Of a stretch of DNA of 64,000 nt, positions 19,450 through 30,852 are shown piece after piece. The notes under the pieces are model-generated. The model was not told the origin of the DNA. It did not search any database and saw only the letters and a list, made by a program, of their open reading frames with translations. Within the stretch, counting starts at the first letter, position 1; each line of letters begins with the position of its first letter. The translations under genes and the position numbers were made by a program. This DNA is from CAVTJL01 sp963752325 (GTDB taxonomy: Bacteria > Pseudomonadota > Alphaproteobacteria > Geminicoccales > Geminicoccaceae), in assembly GCA_963752325.1 (NCBI GenBank), contig CAVVXU010000010.1, forward strand, positions 496,001 to 560,000, written 5' to 3'.

Positions 19450-20980
19450 CTACCCCTTGATGCCGTGCCAATCCACGCCCTGCTCGAAGGCGTGGGCGGC
19501 CTTGTAGATGGTGGGCTCGTCGTAGAGCTTGCCCACCAGCTGCATGCCGACGGGCAGGCCGTCGACGGTGCCGCAGGGGAGGCTCATGGCCGGGTGGTGG
19601 GTGCAGTCGAAGGGGGCCGTGTTGGGCAGGATCTCGAAGCCGCGCTCGATGATCTCGGCCACGGGCGCGTTCTCGTCCGGCAGCTTCGTTGCGGTGAGCG
19701 GCAGCGTCGGCATGAGGAGAAGGTCGTAGCTCTCGAGCACGGCGTCGTAGGCGGCGCGCAGGCGGCGCACCAGGTTTTGCGCTTTGGCGTAGTAATGGCC
19801 GCGATGGTGGCTCACCATGAAGTGGCCGAGCAGCATCGTATTTTTCAGTGTGTCCGAGAGCTCGTCGGCGCGGGTCGCGCCAGCCGCTGTGGAAGTCCAG
19901 AAGGCTCGTGACGTAGAGGCCCTGCCAGTTGAAGCCGAAGCCGTTGCCCAGCATCATCTGCATGGTGGCCCCCTCGGCCGCGACCGGCAGCCAGATGGCG
20001 CCACCCATCAGGTGCATCGGGATCGAGACCTCCTCGACCGTGGCGCCGAGGCCCTTGTACGCGTCCGCGGCCTTGCGGACGACGGCGTCGAGCTCGGGCA
20101 TCGATTTGGGCCAGCCGAAGCCTTCTTTCACAACGGCGATGCGCATGCCCTTGGCATCCTTGCCGAGCGCCTCGGTGTAGCGGGGCGGCTTGCCGCCATA
20201 CTGGCGCGGGTCGAGCCCGTCGGGGCCGGCCACGACCTCGAGCAGGAGCGCGTTGTCGGCGACGTTGGCGGTCATCGGGCCGGTGTGGTCGATCGTGAGC
20301 TCGATCGGCATGATGCCGGTGTAGGGCACGAGGCCGTGCGTCGGCTTCAGGCCGTAGATGCCGCAGAAGGAGGCCGGCATGCGGATCGAGCCGCCCTGGT
20401 CGCCGCCCAGGGCCATGTCGACCTCGCCGGCCGCGACGAGCGCGGCGCTGCCCGAGGAGCTGCCGCCGGCCGAGTAGCCGTGGCGGTGCGGGTTGTGCAC
20501 CGGACCCGAGGAGCTGGTGTGGCTGCCGCCCGAAAAACAAAAATGCTCGCAGACGGCCTTGCCCATGATCGTGCCGCCGGCGTCGAGGATGCGGGTCACG
20601 ACGGTGGCATCGACATCGGGCATATAGCCCTCGAGCGTCGAGGAGCCGTTCATCATCGGCACGCCGGCAAGGCAGATATTGTCCTTGAGCGCTATTTTTT
20701 TGTCTTTGAGCTTGCCGCGCGCGGCACCCTTGACGGTCGTCTTGACGTACCAGGCGCCGTATTTGTTCTCGTCGCCCATGGGCCGGTAGCCGGGGGTGCG
20801 CGGGTAGGTGACCTGGGGCACCTCGTCGGGCATGCGGTCGATGATGTTGTAGGCCGCGACGTAGCCGTGCATCGTCTCGTGATGCTGGGCGAGATCGGCC
20901 TCGCTCATGCTGAATCCCAGATCCTCGGCCACCTCCTTGAGCTGGTCGATGGTCGGGACCTTGACCGTGCCGAGCGTCAT
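19450..20980 (-). CDS. Amidase, amidase-signature family (frameshifted)
   Basis: About 509 codons. The amidase-signature core shows the catalytic Lys in KDKKIALKDNICLAGVPM, then GYSAGGSSSGSAALVAAGEV and GGDQGGSIRMPASFCGIYG with the cis-Ser and nucleophilic Ser. KPTHGLVPYTG and ELTIDHTGPM recall the enantioselective amidases of the Rhodococcus nitrile pathway. One extra base near 19877 breaks the frame between DFHSGWR and ADELSDTLKN; the C-terminus continues to WHGIKG. It is the last gene of an operon encoding an amide-type ABC importer, so it probably hydrolyses the imported amide to acid and ammonia. The last 220 bp are duplicated at 10596-10812. Confidence 0.88.
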
Positions 20981-21018
20981 CGTTGCTTCCTCCCTCTGCT
21001 ATGGGATGCCGGCCGGCG

Positions 21019-21750
21019 TCAGGACGCCATGCCGACGAACTCGTGGATGAGATCAGGCGTCTCGAGCGCCGCGGGCTCGAGCTCGCGGGCGATGCGGCCG
21101 CGCTGGATCAGGAAGACACGATCGGCGAGGCCGCGGATGAAGTCGAGGTTCTGCTCGACGAGCAGGAGCGTGAGGCCGCGGCTCCGGCAAAGCGACAAAA
21201 GGCGCTGGGCGATGGCCTGGACGATCGAGGGCTGGATGCCCTCGGTGGGCTCGTCGAGGAGCATGAGCCGCGGCTCGCCGCAGAGGGCGCGGGCGAGGGC
21301 CAAAAGCTGCTGCTCGCCGCCGGAGAGGGCGCCGCCCTGGCGCTCGAGCAGGCGGCGCAGCTCGGGGAAGTCGGCCAGCACCGCCTCGATCACCGAGTCC
21401 GGGCGGTTGCGGCCGACGAGGCCCATCTCGAGATTCTCCCGGACGGTGAGGCCGGGGAAGATCATGCGGCCCTGCGGGACATAGCCGATGCCGCGGCGGG
21501 CGCGGGCGTGGGGCGGCAGACGGGTGATGTCGTCGCCGGCGAGGCGGATGGTGCCGGCGGTGGCCGGCAGATGGCCCATCAGCGCCTTCAGGAGCGTCGA
21601 CTTGCCCATGCCGTTGTGGCCGAGAATGCCGGTGACGCCACCCTCGGCCACGGCGAGGTCGACGCCGCCCAGGACCTGGATGCGGCCGTAGCCCGCCTCG
21701 AGCCCCTGCACCTCGAGCAGCGTTTTTGTCGGTCCGGGCTGCTCAGGCAT
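21019..21750 (-). CDS. livF: Branched-chain/amide ABC ATPase (LivF/UrtE type)
   Basis: 243 residues. Walker A GHNGMGKST, signature LSGGEQQLLALARAL, Walker B LMLLDEPTEGIQP and the switch in LLVEQNLDF are present. The GHNGMGKST variant and the EPTEGIQPSI sequence are typical of the LivF/UrtE branch. It works with the LivG-type ATPase encoded upstream, overlapping it by 8 bases. The context (amidase, FmdD/UrtA-like binding protein) points to amide or urea uptake rather than branched-chain amino acids. Confidence 0.88.
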   Translation of the reverse strand: MPEQPGPTKTLLEVQGLEAGYGRIQVLGGVDLAVAEGGVTGILGHNGMGKSTLLKALMGHLPATAGTIRLAGDDITRLPPHARARRGIGYVPQGRMIFPGLTVRENLEMGLVGRNRPDSVIEAVLADFPELRRLLERQGGALSGGEQQLLALARALCGEPRLMLLDEPTEGIQPSIVQAIAQRLLSLCRSRGLTLLLVEQNLDFIRGLADRVFLIQRGRIARELEPAALETPDLIHEFVGMAS

Positions 21751-22483
21751 GCGCGCGCGGCCGGGCTGGGCCGGCCTCCTTGCCGAGATAGACGTCGCGG
21801 ACCATCGGATCGCTCATCACCTTCTCGACCGTGTCCTCGACCAGCACGCGGCCCTGGTGGAACACGGTGACGTTGGTGGCGATGGCGCGGATGAACTGCA
21901 TGTCGTGCTCGACGACGACGATGGCGTGGCCGCGGTTGAGCTCGCGGATCAGCTCGGCCGTGCGCGCGGTCTCCTCGGCGGTCATGCCGGCGGTGGGCTC
22001 GTCCAGGATGATGAGGTCGGGCTCGGGGGCCACCACCATCGCCAGCTCGACGAGCTGGCGCGAGCCGTGGGCGAGGCGGCCCACCGTGCTCGTGGCCATG
22101 TCGGCGATGCCGAGGCGCTCCAGGACGGCCGTGGCGCGCTTGCGGGCGAGGCGCTCGCTCGCGAGGCGGCGGGCGGCGAGCACGACGCTCTCCATGACGG
22201 TGAGGCCGTCGAAGAGCGAGGGGATCTGCGTTTTTATGCCGACGCCGAGGCGGGCGATGGCGAAGCTGCCCTGGCCGGTGACGTCCTTGCCGCGCCAGAG
22301 GATGCGGCCGGCGGTCGGCTTGAGCTGGCCCGTCAGGCACTTGAAAAAGGTGCTCTTGCCGGCGCCGTTGGGGCCGATGAGGCAGCGCAGCTCGCCCTCG
22401 GCGATGGAAAGGCTCACCTGATCGACGGCGACGACGCCGCCGAAGCGCATGGTGAGGCCTTCGGTGGCAAGGAGCGCCGTCAT
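21743..22483 (-). CDS. livG: Branched-chain/amide ABC ATPase (LivG/UrtD type)
   Basis: 246 residues. LTMRFGGVVAVDQVSLSIAEGE leads to Walker A GPNGAGKST; GIKTQIPSLFDGLTVMESVVLA is the Q-loop region, LAHGSRQLVELAMVVA the signature region and LIILDEPTAGMTAEE Walker B. The signature reads AHGSRQ rather than LSGGQ, as is common in the UrtD branch. The start at 22483 overlaps the LivM stop by 4 bases. Confidence 0.88.
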   Translation of the reverse strand: MTALLATEGLTMRFGGVVAVDQVSLSIAEGELRCLIGPNGAGKSTFFKCLTGQLKPTAGRILWRGKDVTGQGSFAIARLGVGIKTQIPSLFDGLTVMESVVLAARRLASERLARKRATAVLERLGIADMATSTVGRLAHGSRQLVELAMVVAPEPDLIILDEPTAGMTAEETARTAELIRELNRGHAIVVVEHDMQFIRAIATNVTVFHQGRVLVEDTVEKVMSDPMVRDVYLGKEAGPARPRAHA

Positions 22484-23556
22484 GCGCCGCCCTCCCGGTC
22501 CCTGCCCCGGGCGCGGGCGACCAGCGCCTGGGCGGTGGGCAGGATGCCGCGCGGCAGGAGGAGGACGACGATCATCAGGATGACGCCGAGGACGAGGTTG
22601 GGGTTGATGTGGGGGAGCGTGCCGAGCCAGCTCGTCAGCATCTGCAGCAGGATGCAGCCGACGATGGGGCCCAGGAGCGTGCCGAGGCCGCCCACGATGA
22701 CCCAGATGATGATCTGGGCGCTGTAGGCGAGCGAGAACATGGTCGGGCTGACGAAGACGCAGTTGGCGAAGAGCACGCCCGCGAGGCCCGCCATGGCCCC
22801 GCCGAGGGTAAAAATGCCGAGCTTGTAGAGGCGGGTGTCGTAGCCCAGGAGCTCGGCCCGGAGCTCGTTTTCCTTCACGGCCACGACGACGCGGCCGAAG
22901 CGGCTGACGAGGACGAGGCGGGCGATGGCGTAGCAGATGGCGAGCGCGACCACGGCGACGGAAAAAATCTGCTCGGGGGCGAGCGGGGTCGAGGGGTCGC
23001 CCGGCATGTTGAGCTGGGGGGTGGAGGGCATGCCGTTGAAGCCGCCCAGCGCGGCCTCGCCGATGGTCCACTGGTCGCCGGCGGTGGAGTTGAAGAACTT
23101 GAAGAGGATGAGGGTCAGCGTCAGGGTGATGACGCCCATGTAGACGTCGCTGAGGCGGCCGAAGAACATGAAGTAGCCGAGGATCGCGGCGGCGAGCGTG
23201 GGCACCAGGATCGCCAGCGGCAAAGCGGGCGTGCTGTCCAGCAGGTTGATGGCAGCCACGGCGTAGGCGTAGCCGCCCAGACCAAAAAAGGCCGCCTGGC
23301 CGAAGCAGAGGATGCCGCCGAAGCCCCAGACGAGGGCGAGGGACAGCGCCAGCACCGCCATCGAGACGTAGATGGTGGCGTTGATGAGGGTGAAGAGCTC
23401 GAGGACCTGGGGCAGCACCCAGACGGCGAGCGCTGCCGCGACCGCCGCCACGAGGATCGCGAGGACGGTGCGGCGCCCCTCCACCAGCCCCTGCGACGTG
23501 GCGTCGGCGGGGGCGGAGGAGGCCGGGGCCTCCCTGGCCACGGGCCCCGTGCTCAA
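22480..23556 (-). CDS. livM: Branched-chain/amide ABC permease (LivM/UrtC type)
   Basis: About 358 residues and roughly nine hydrophobic segments. Landmarks are LALSLALVWGFGGILCFGQAAFFGLGGYAYA, DVYMGVITLTLTLILFKFF and RFGRVVVAVKENELRAELLGYDTRLYKL, the cytoplasmic coupling loop. The likely start is a TTG at 23556 that overlaps the LivH stop in a TTTGA arrangement, with AAGAAGGG upstream; a GTG a few codons later is possible. It is the second inner-membrane subunit of this importer. Confidence 0.85.
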   Translation of the reverse strand: MSTGPVAREAPASSAPADATSQGLVEGRRTVLAILVAAVAAALAVWVLPQVLELFTLINATIYVSMAVLALSLALVWGFGGILCFGQAAFFGLGGYAYAVAAINLLDSTPALPLAILVPTLAAAILGYFMFFGRLSDVYMGVITLTLTLILFKFFNSTAGDQWTIGEAALGGFNGMPSTPQLNMPGDPSTPLAPEQIFSVAVVALAICYAIARLVLVSRFGRVVVAVKENELRAELLGYDTRLYKLGIFTLGGAMAGLAGVLFANCVFVSPTMFSLAYSAQIIIWVIVGGLGTLLGPIVGCILLQMLTSWLGTLPHINPNLVLGVILMIVVLLLPRGILPTAQALVARARGRDREGGA

Positions 23557-24421
23557 AGAGCACCCTTGAAGAAGCGGCCGGTGATGCCGCGGGGCAGGAG
23601 GCGCAGGAGGACGATCGCGGCCACCAGGAGGGCCACGTCGCCCAGCACCGGTGTGGTGAGGAAGGTGCCGATCGAGCTTACCGTGCCGAGCAGGACGGCG
23701 GCGGAGAAGGTGCCGGTGAGGATGGCCGCACCGCCGGTGATGACGGTGATGAAGGCGTTGGCGATGTAGCTGGTGCCCATCGTCGGGACGACGCCGGCGA
23801 TGGGGGCGATGAGGGCGCCGGCGAGGCCCGAGAGGGCGGCCCCGGCGGCGAAGGTGACGGCGTAGACCTTGCCCGGGTCGATGCCGAGCGAGGCCGCCAT
23901 CTCGGGATTCTGCATGGTGCCGCGGGCGATGAGGCCGAGCTTGGTGTAGCGCAGCACGAGCCAGCCGATAACGAACAGAAGGGCGGTGAAGCCGATGAGA
24001 AAAAGCTGGTAGGCGGAGATGCGGTAGTCGCCGATGGCGACACTGCCGAGGGGGGCCGAGAGGCCGCTCACGCTGTTGCCGAAGACGACGGTGACGAGGC
24101 CGATGAGGGCAAGCGAGAGCCCCCAGGTGGCGAGCATGGTGTCGATCATGCGGCCGTAGAGGCGGCGGATCAGCAGCCTCTCGACCACGAGACCCACCAC
24201 GCCCACCACCAGAGGGCGCCACCATCGAGCATGGCGAGCCAGAGGTTGAGGCCGGCATTGTACGACACGATGGCGCTGTAGCCGCCCAGCATCAGGAACT
24301 CGCCATGGGCGAGGTTGATGACGCGCATCATGCCGAAGATGACGGCGAGCCCGAGGCTGATGAGCGCCAGCGTCGCGATCACCGCCAGGGCCTGGAGCAG
24401 CGTCGCGAGCACGAGGCTCAT
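23553..24421 (-). CDS. livH: Branched-chain/amide ABC permease (LivH/UrtB type, frameshifted)
   Basis: About 290 codons. The N-terminal part is LATLLQALAVIATLALISLG, LAVIFGMMRVINLAHGEFLMLGGY, the LivH hallmark. After two one-base gains near 24213 and 24227 the frame resumes as VVGVVGLVVERLLIRRLYGR and continues through TWGLSLALIGLV, GLIARGTMQNPEMAASLGID and LLRLLPRGITGRFFKG. It is an inner-membrane subunit. The rest of the operon is intact, so an artefact or a very recent lesion is likely. Confidence 0.83.
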
Positions 24422-24446
24422 GACAGCGCCTCCTCCGGCCGCCCGA

Positions 24447-25696
24447 TCAGAGCTTCACGTCGACGACAAACTGCTTGTTGGTCTTCGGATTCTTCTTGAG
24501 GTCGCAGACCATGGCCGTGTCGGCCGGCGGCTGGTTCGGGTAGGTCTCGAGCACCTTGAAGCCGCGGTCCGCCGCCTCGGCGACGTAGACGTTGAGGGTG
24601 ACGTGGTGCGTCGGCGGGTCGATGGTGGTGAGGCCGGCAGGGCCGTCGTAGCTGATGCCGGTCTCGAGCGCCTCGATCACCTTCAGCCGGTCGGGCGTCT
24701 TGGCTTTCTTCACGCCCTCGGCCCAGAGATGGGCGCCGTAATAGGTGCGCATCGCCAGCTCGGCCCCCAGATAGGGCGTCTGGTCGCCATACTTGGCCTT
24801 GAAGCGCTCGAGGAAGGCCTTGTTGGCGGGGGTGTCGACCTCCTGGAAGTAGCTGAAGGCACAGACGATGCCGTCGGCCTCGGCCGGCGAGAGCACGCGC
24901 GTCTCGTTGCCGCCGCCGAAGGTGGTGGACGCCATCGGGATCTCTTTTTTCATCCCGGCCGCGGCCCACTGGCGATAGAAGGCGATGTGGGCGCCGCCCA
25001 CCAGCACCGACATGACCATGTCGGGCTTGGCCGCCTGGATTTTCTGGATCGTCGTGCCGAACTCGGTGACGTCGAGCGGGAAGAAGTCGACGGCCACGAC
25101 CTCGCCGCCATTGTCGCGGCAGAATTTCGTCACCCACTTGGACGTGATCTGGCCGTAATTGTAGTCGGCGGCGAGGATATAGATCTTCTTGCCCCAGTTC
25201 TTCATCACGTAGGGCACGAGGCGCTGCACGTTCTGCGCCGGGGTCGAGCCGGTGCAGAAGATGTTGCGGTCGCACACACCGCCTTCGTACTGGGTGTTGT
25301 AGAAGTAGAGCGTGCGGTAGCGGTCGAGGATCGGGCGGATGGCCTCGCGCGAGGCCGAGGTGATGCCGCCCTGGACGACCGCCACGCGCTCCTTGGTGGC
25401 GGCCTCGGTGGCAAACTGGGTGTAGAGCTGGATGTTCGACTGCGGGTCGTAGTTGATGAGCTGGACCTCGCGGCCGCAGGAGCCCGCCACCCTCGTTGAT
25501 CTCGCCCACCGCGAACTCGAGGGTCTTGATCATCGGCAGGCCGTAGATGTCGAGCCCGCCCGAGGCATCGTGGATGCCCGCCATCTTGATCGGGATCGGC
25601 GCCCAGCGCCGCCTGCCGCATCACGAAGGGCGCCGCCACGGTGGCCGCCGCCGCGACGCCTGCCTGCTGCATGAAACGCCGACGCTGCACGGTCAT
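24447..25696 (-). CDS. Amide/urea-type ABC substrate-binding protein (FmdD/UrtA-like, frameshifted)
   Basis: About 416 codons. A twin-Arg-like start (QRRRFMQQAGVAAAATVAAP) and signal region precede GIHDASGGLDIYGLPMIKTLEFAVGEINEGG. The mature protein shows INYDPQSNIQLYTQFATEAATKERVAVVQ, TLYFYNTQYEGGVCDRNIFCTG and DYNYGQITSKW. These blocks are typical of short-chain amide and urea binding proteins of the branched-chain amino acid class. Frames change near 25591 (extra G before ATC) and near 25485. It is the first gene of the amide operon. Confidence 0.83.
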
Positions 25697-26277
25697 CCTC
25701 TCGTTCCTCCTCTGGGTGGGGCGCACCCGGCCAAGCGGGACCATGGGGCGATCGGGCGCAAGAACCATGCCGCCCCCGAGGCTCAGGGACGCATCCGTTG
25801 CGAGGGCGGCGGCGCCGATTTTGGGTGGGGCGGCGCGGTGTCGCAACCCCCCTGAAGGGCAGGAGGAAGGCAGGGAGCCCGGCGACGAGGCCCAGGCATA
25901 GCCGTCTCCGCCCCGGAGACGTGGACGTGAGCGCCGGCGACACGCACGCCGCATGCGACAGGGAGTCGCTGCTTGCCAAGGAACCAGCGCGGCTGGGCCA
26001 CCGGAGGCGGCGTGGCTACTGATGCCTGCCGGAGCGCGCGGTGCCGCTTTCCTCGCCAACTGCACCCGATGCGTGCCGCGCCAGCACCCCGCGCCAGCCC
26101 GGCCTCGCCCGGGGCGATGACATGCCGCCCATCCGGCCGGCCGTGGCATCGAAATTGCCTGCCCGTCGCCTGAGCGGAGCCTGTCCCGCCCCTGGGCGCA
26201 CGTCCGATTCCATCGGCCGTCGCGGTCAGTGAGGGGATCGCGGTCGCTGCGCTTGGACCGACAGAGCGGGGTGAAAC
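25697..26277. other. Divergent intergenic region
   Basis: About 580 bp between the divergent amide-transport and peptide-transport operons. I see no gene-like frame in it. It must hold the promoters of both operons. A GGGGTG ribosome site lies just before 26278. No strong palindrome or clear sigma-70 boxes could be picked out by eye. Confidence 0.5.
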
Positions 26278-27882
26278 ATGAAAAGAAGATATCTCATCGG
26301 CCTTCTGGCGGCGGCCTTGCTGGGCGTGACGCATGCCACCTCCGCGATGGCGGGCGGGACGCTGCGTATCGGCATGACGGCCTCCGACATCCCGCTGACC
26401 ACCGGCCAGACCGACCAGGGCGGCGAGGGCCAGCGGTTCATGGGCTACACGGTCTATGACTCGCTGATCGAGTGGGATCTCAGCAGCGCCGACAAGCCGT
26501 CGGTGCTGATCCCCGGGCTCGCGACCTCCTGGTCGGCGGATCCGAGCGACCGGACGAAGTGGACGTTCAAGCTTCGGCCGGACGTGAAATTCCATGACGG
26601 CAGCACGTTCGACGCCGAGGCCGTGGTGTGGAACCTCGACAAGCTCCTGAAGAAGGACTCGCCGCAGTTCGATCCGCGCCAGTCGGCCCAGGGGCGCTCC
26701 CGCATCCCGGCGGTCGCCAGCTACCACGTGGTCGACCCGCTCACCGTCGAGATCGACACGAAGGTGCCGGACGCGACCCTGCCCTACCAGCTGGCCTGGA
26801 TCCTGATGTCCTCGCCGGCGAACTGGGAGGCGCAAGGCAAGAGCTGGGACGCAGTGGCGAAGAAGCCCTCGGGCACCGGGCCCTGGAAGCTCGTGAGCTT
26901 CGTGCCGCGCGAGCGGGCCGAGCTGGTGCCCAACGAGGCGTATTGGGACAAGGACAGGATCCCCAAGCTCGACAAGATGGTGCTGCGGCCGATGCCCGAC
27001 GCCAATGCCCGCGTGGCGGCGCTGCAGGCGGGCGAGGTGGACTGGATCGAGGCCCCGGCCCCCGATGCCGTGCCAGCGCTCAAGGCCAACGGCTTCAACA
27101 TCGTCACCAACATCTATCCGCACAACTGGACCTGGCACTTCTCGCGCCTGCCGGGCTCGCCCTGGAACGACGTCCGGGTGCGCCAGGCGGCCAACCTCGC
27201 GGTCGACCGCGAGGGCCTGAAGCAGCTTCTGGGCGGGCTCATGATCCCGGCCGAGGGCTTCATGCCGCCGGGCCATCCCTGGTTCGGCGATCCCACCTTC
27301 AAGGTGCGCTATGACCCGGAGGCCGCAAAGAAGCTGATGGCCGAGGCGGGGTACGGTCCCGATCACCCGATCAAGACGAAGGTCATCATCTCGCCCTCGG
27401 GCTCGGGCCAGATGCAGCCGCTGCCGATGAACGAGTACATCCAGCAGAACCTGGCCGAGATCGGCATCGACGTCGAGTTCGAGGTGGCCGACTGGAACAC
27501 GGTGATCAACATCTGGCGCGCCGGTGCCAAGGACCCGAGCGCCAAGGGGGCGACCGCCATCAACTTCAGCTACTTCATCCAGGATCCGTTCACCGGCCTC
27601 ATCCGCCATCTGCAGTGCAACCTCGTGCCGCCGGCCGGCACCAACTGGGGCTATTACTGCGACCCCAAGATGGACGCGCTGTTCGAGCAGGTGCGCAACA
27701 CCTTCGATCCGGCCGAGCAGGAGAAGGTGCTGCAGAAGATTCACGAGAAGTACGTCAACGAGGCCCTTTTCCTCATGGTGGCCCACGACGTGAACGCCCG
27801 TGCCATGAGCCCCAAGGTAAAAGGCTTCGTGCAGGCGCAGAACTGGTTCCAGAACTTCTCGTCGATCACGATGGGCGACTGA
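26278..27882 (+). CDS. Peptide/opine-type ABC substrate-binding protein (family 5)
   Basis: 534 residues with a clear signal peptide (KRRYLIGLLAAALLGVTHA, probable cleavage after AMA). Family 5 hallmarks are YDSLIEWDLS, PGLATSWSADPSDRTKWTFKLRPDVKFHDG, GTGPWKLVSF, AALQAGEVDWIEAPAP and VRQAANLAVDREGLKQLLGG. It is periplasmic and feeds the DppBC permease. The ligand may be an oligopeptide, a glycoside or a similar compound; sequence does not decide. It leads a five-gene operon. Confidence 0.9.
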   Translation: MKRRYLIGLLAAALLGVTHATSAMAGGTLRIGMTASDIPLTTGQTDQGGEGQRFMGYTVYDSLIEWDLSSADKPSVLIPGLATSWSADPSDRTKWTFKLRPDVKFHDGSTFDAEAVVWNLDKLLKKDSPQFDPRQSAQGRSRIPAVASYHVVDPLTVEIDTKVPDATLPYQLAWILMSSPANWEAQGKSWDAVAKKPSGTGPWKLVSFVPRERAELVPNEAYWDKDRIPKLDKMVLRPMPDANARVAALQAGEVDWIEAPAPDAVPALKANGFNIVTNIYPHNWTWHFSRLPGSPWNDVRVRQAANLAVDREGLKQLLGGLMIPAEGFMPPGHPWFGDPTFKVRYDPEAAKKLMAEAGYGPDHPIKTKVIISPSGSGQMQPLPMNEYIQQNLAEIGIDVEFEVADWNTVINIWRAGAKDPSAKGATAINFSYFIQDPFTGLIRHLQCNLVPPAGTNWGYYCDPKMDALFEQVRNTFDPAEQEKVLQKIHEKYVNEALFLMVAHDVNARAMSPKVKGFVQAQNWFQNFSSITMGD

Positions 27883-27899
27883 CGCCCCTGGCCGAGGCA

Positions 27900-27930
27900 G
27901 CGCCGGCGGGGGCCCAGCTCCCGCCGGCGC
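27900..27930 (+). terminator. Hairpin after the peptide-binding protein gene
   Basis: GCGCCGGCGGG at 27900-27910 pairs perfectly with CCCGCCGGCGC at 27920-27930, with a 9-base loop and no T tract. It lies between the binding-protein stop and the DppB start. It probably tunes expression within the operon rather than ending it. Confidence 0.6.
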
Positions 27931-27946
27931 GCCACGGAGAGCGCCC

Positions 27947-28900
27947 ATGCTGATCTACACCATCAAACGCATCGTCCACCTGATCCCGGTCGCGATCGGC
28001 GTCACCATCTTTTGTTTTATTCTTCTGCACATTGCACCCGGCGATCCGCTGGCGGCGATCATGCCGGCCGACGCCACGGCGGAGCAGCAGGCGCAGATGC
28101 GGGCGATCTACGGCTTCGACCGGCCGCTGCCCGTTCAGTACGTGCTTTGGGTGTGGCGGGCCGTGCACGGCGATCTCGGCCTCTCGATCGCGACGGGCCG
28201 GCCGGTGACGGGCGAGATCAGCCAGGCCGCCGTCAACTCCTTCATCCTGGCGGGCGTCGCGACGCTGATCGGCTTCACGCTGGGGGCGAGCCTGGGCTTT
28301 TTGGCTGGCGTCTTCCGCGGCACCTGGATCGACCGGCTCACCTCCGGCATCGCCATGCTGGGGGTGAGCGTGCCGCATTACTGGCTGGGCCTTGTGCTCG
28401 TCATCATCTTCGCGGTGGATCTGGGCTGGCTGCCGGCCACGGGCGGCGGCCCCGGCGGCTCGGCCGGGCGGGCGCTGGACTGGGCCTATCTGCGCTATCT
28501 CATTCTGCCCGCCACCACCATGGCCGTGATCCCGATGGGCATCATCGCCCGGACGATCCGCTCGCTGGTGGCCGATATCCTTTCCCAGGACTTCACCCAG
28601 GCATTGGCGGCAAAGGGGCTGATGACGCGGCAGGTGCTTCTGCACGTGGCGCGCAACGCCGCCCCCACCGCGATCTCGGTGATGGGGCTGCAGCTGGGCT
28701 ACCTGCTGGGCGGCTCGATCCTGGTCGAGACGGTCTTTTCCTGGCCCGGGACCGGCTTTCTTCTCAACAACGCGATCTTCACCCGCGACCTGCCGGTGCT
28801 GCAGGGGACGATCCTGGTGCTCGCCATGTTCTTCATGCTGCTGAACCTCATCGTCGACGTGCTGCAGAGCGCCATCGACCCGCGGATCCAGAGGGGCTGA
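27947..28900 (+). CDS. dppB: Peptide ABC permease (DppB type)
   Basis: 317 residues. It starts TIKRIVHLIPVAIGVTIFCFILLHIAPGDP, the canonical DppB opening. Further landmarks are YGFDRPLPVQYVLWVWRAVHGDLGLSI, MAVIPMGIIARTIRSLVADILSQDF and the coupling-loop sequence FTQALAAKGLMTRQVLLHVARNAAP. WPGTGFLLNNAIFTRDLPVLQG closes it. Six membrane segments are visible. It pairs with the DppC-type protein that follows. Confidence 0.92.
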   Translation: MLIYTIKRIVHLIPVAIGVTIFCFILLHIAPGDPLAAIMPADATAEQQAQMRAIYGFDRPLPVQYVLWVWRAVHGDLGLSIATGRPVTGEISQAAVNSFILAGVATLIGFTLGASLGFLAGVFRGTWIDRLTSGIAMLGVSVPHYWLGLVLVIIFAVDLGWLPATGGGPGGSAGRALDWAYLRYLILPATTMAVIPMGIIARTIRSLVADILSQDFTQALAAKGLMTRQVLLHVARNAAPTAISVMGLQLGYLLGGSILVETVFSWPGTGFLLNNAIFTRDLPVLQGTILVLAMFFMLLNLIVDVLQSAIDPRIQRG

Positions 28901-28903
28901 GCG

Positions 28904-29783
28904 ATGGCAGCCGTGGCCCTCCCCCAGGCCCGCCTGGCGATCGCCCGCTCGCCCGGCTTCTGGCGCTCGGTGCTGGCGCGCCTGGGGCGCGACCCGGTGG
29001 CGCTGGCGGCGCTGGGCGTCGTCGTGGCGCTGCTGCTGACGGCGATCTTCGCCCCCTACCTGCCCCCTACGATCCGACGAAGGCCAGCATGATCCACAGG
29101 CTGAAGCCGATCGGCACGCCGGGGCATCTGCTGGGCACCGACGAGCTCGGCCGCGACATGCTCTCGCGCCTGATCTACGGCGCCCGGCTGTCGCTGCTGA
29201 TGGGTGTGACACCGGTGCCGATCGCCTTCGTGATCGGCTCGGCCATCGGCATCATCGCCGGCTATGTGGGCGGCTTCGTCAACACCGCCATCATGCGCAC
29301 GATCGACGTCTTTTATGCCTTCCCGTCGGTGCTGCTGGCGGTGGCGCTGTCGGGTGCTTTGGGCTCGGGCCTCACCAACGCGCTGGTCTCGCTCACCGTC
29401 GTCTTCATCCCGCAGATCGCCCGCGTGGCAGAAAGCGTGACGACCCAGGTGCGCCGCCTGGACTATGTGGACGCGGCCCGCGCCTCGGGCGCGGGCACGC
29501 CCACGATCATCGTCGTGCACATCTTCGGCAACGTGCTGGGGCCGATTTTTGTCTTTGCCACGAGCCTCATCTCGGTGGCGATGATCCTCGCCGCCGGCCT
29601 CTCCTTCCTCGGCCTCGGCGTGCGGCCGCCCGAGGCCGAGTGGGGCCTGATGCTGAACACGCTGCGCACGGCGATCTACGTCAACCCGATGGTGGCGGCG
29701 CTGCCCGGTGTCATGATCTTCGTCACCTCGATCGCCTTCAACCTCTTCTCCGACGGGCTTCGGAGCGCCATGGACGTGCGCCA

Positions 29784-29787
<4 letters not shown>
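28904..29787 (+). CDS. dppC: Peptide ABC permease (DppC type, frameshifted)
   Basis: About 294 codons. The N-terminus (FWRSVLARLGRDPVALAALGV, LTAIFAPYLPP) runs into a premature stop because one C is missing from the C run at about 29063-29067. The other frame continues YDPTKASMIHRLKPIGTPGHLLGTDELGRDMLSRLIYGARLSL and the rest of a normal DppC, ending SDGLRSAMDVRQ. Since the loss is in a homopolymer and all neighbours are intact, a sequence error is the simplest explanation. Confidence 0.87.
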
Positions 29788-30849
<1,062 letters not shown>

Positions 30850-30852
30850 GCG

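Noticed and set aside
25697..26277. A possible small gene in the divergent region
   Set aside because: The short frames here are low-complexity Arg/Pro-rich translations expected by chance at this GC, without good start sites.
25783..27948. A 721-codon minus-strand open frame over the peptide-binding protein
   Set aside because: It is a GC-driven shadow: His/Arg/Gly-rich with no family resemblance, antisense to a clear family 5 binding protein.
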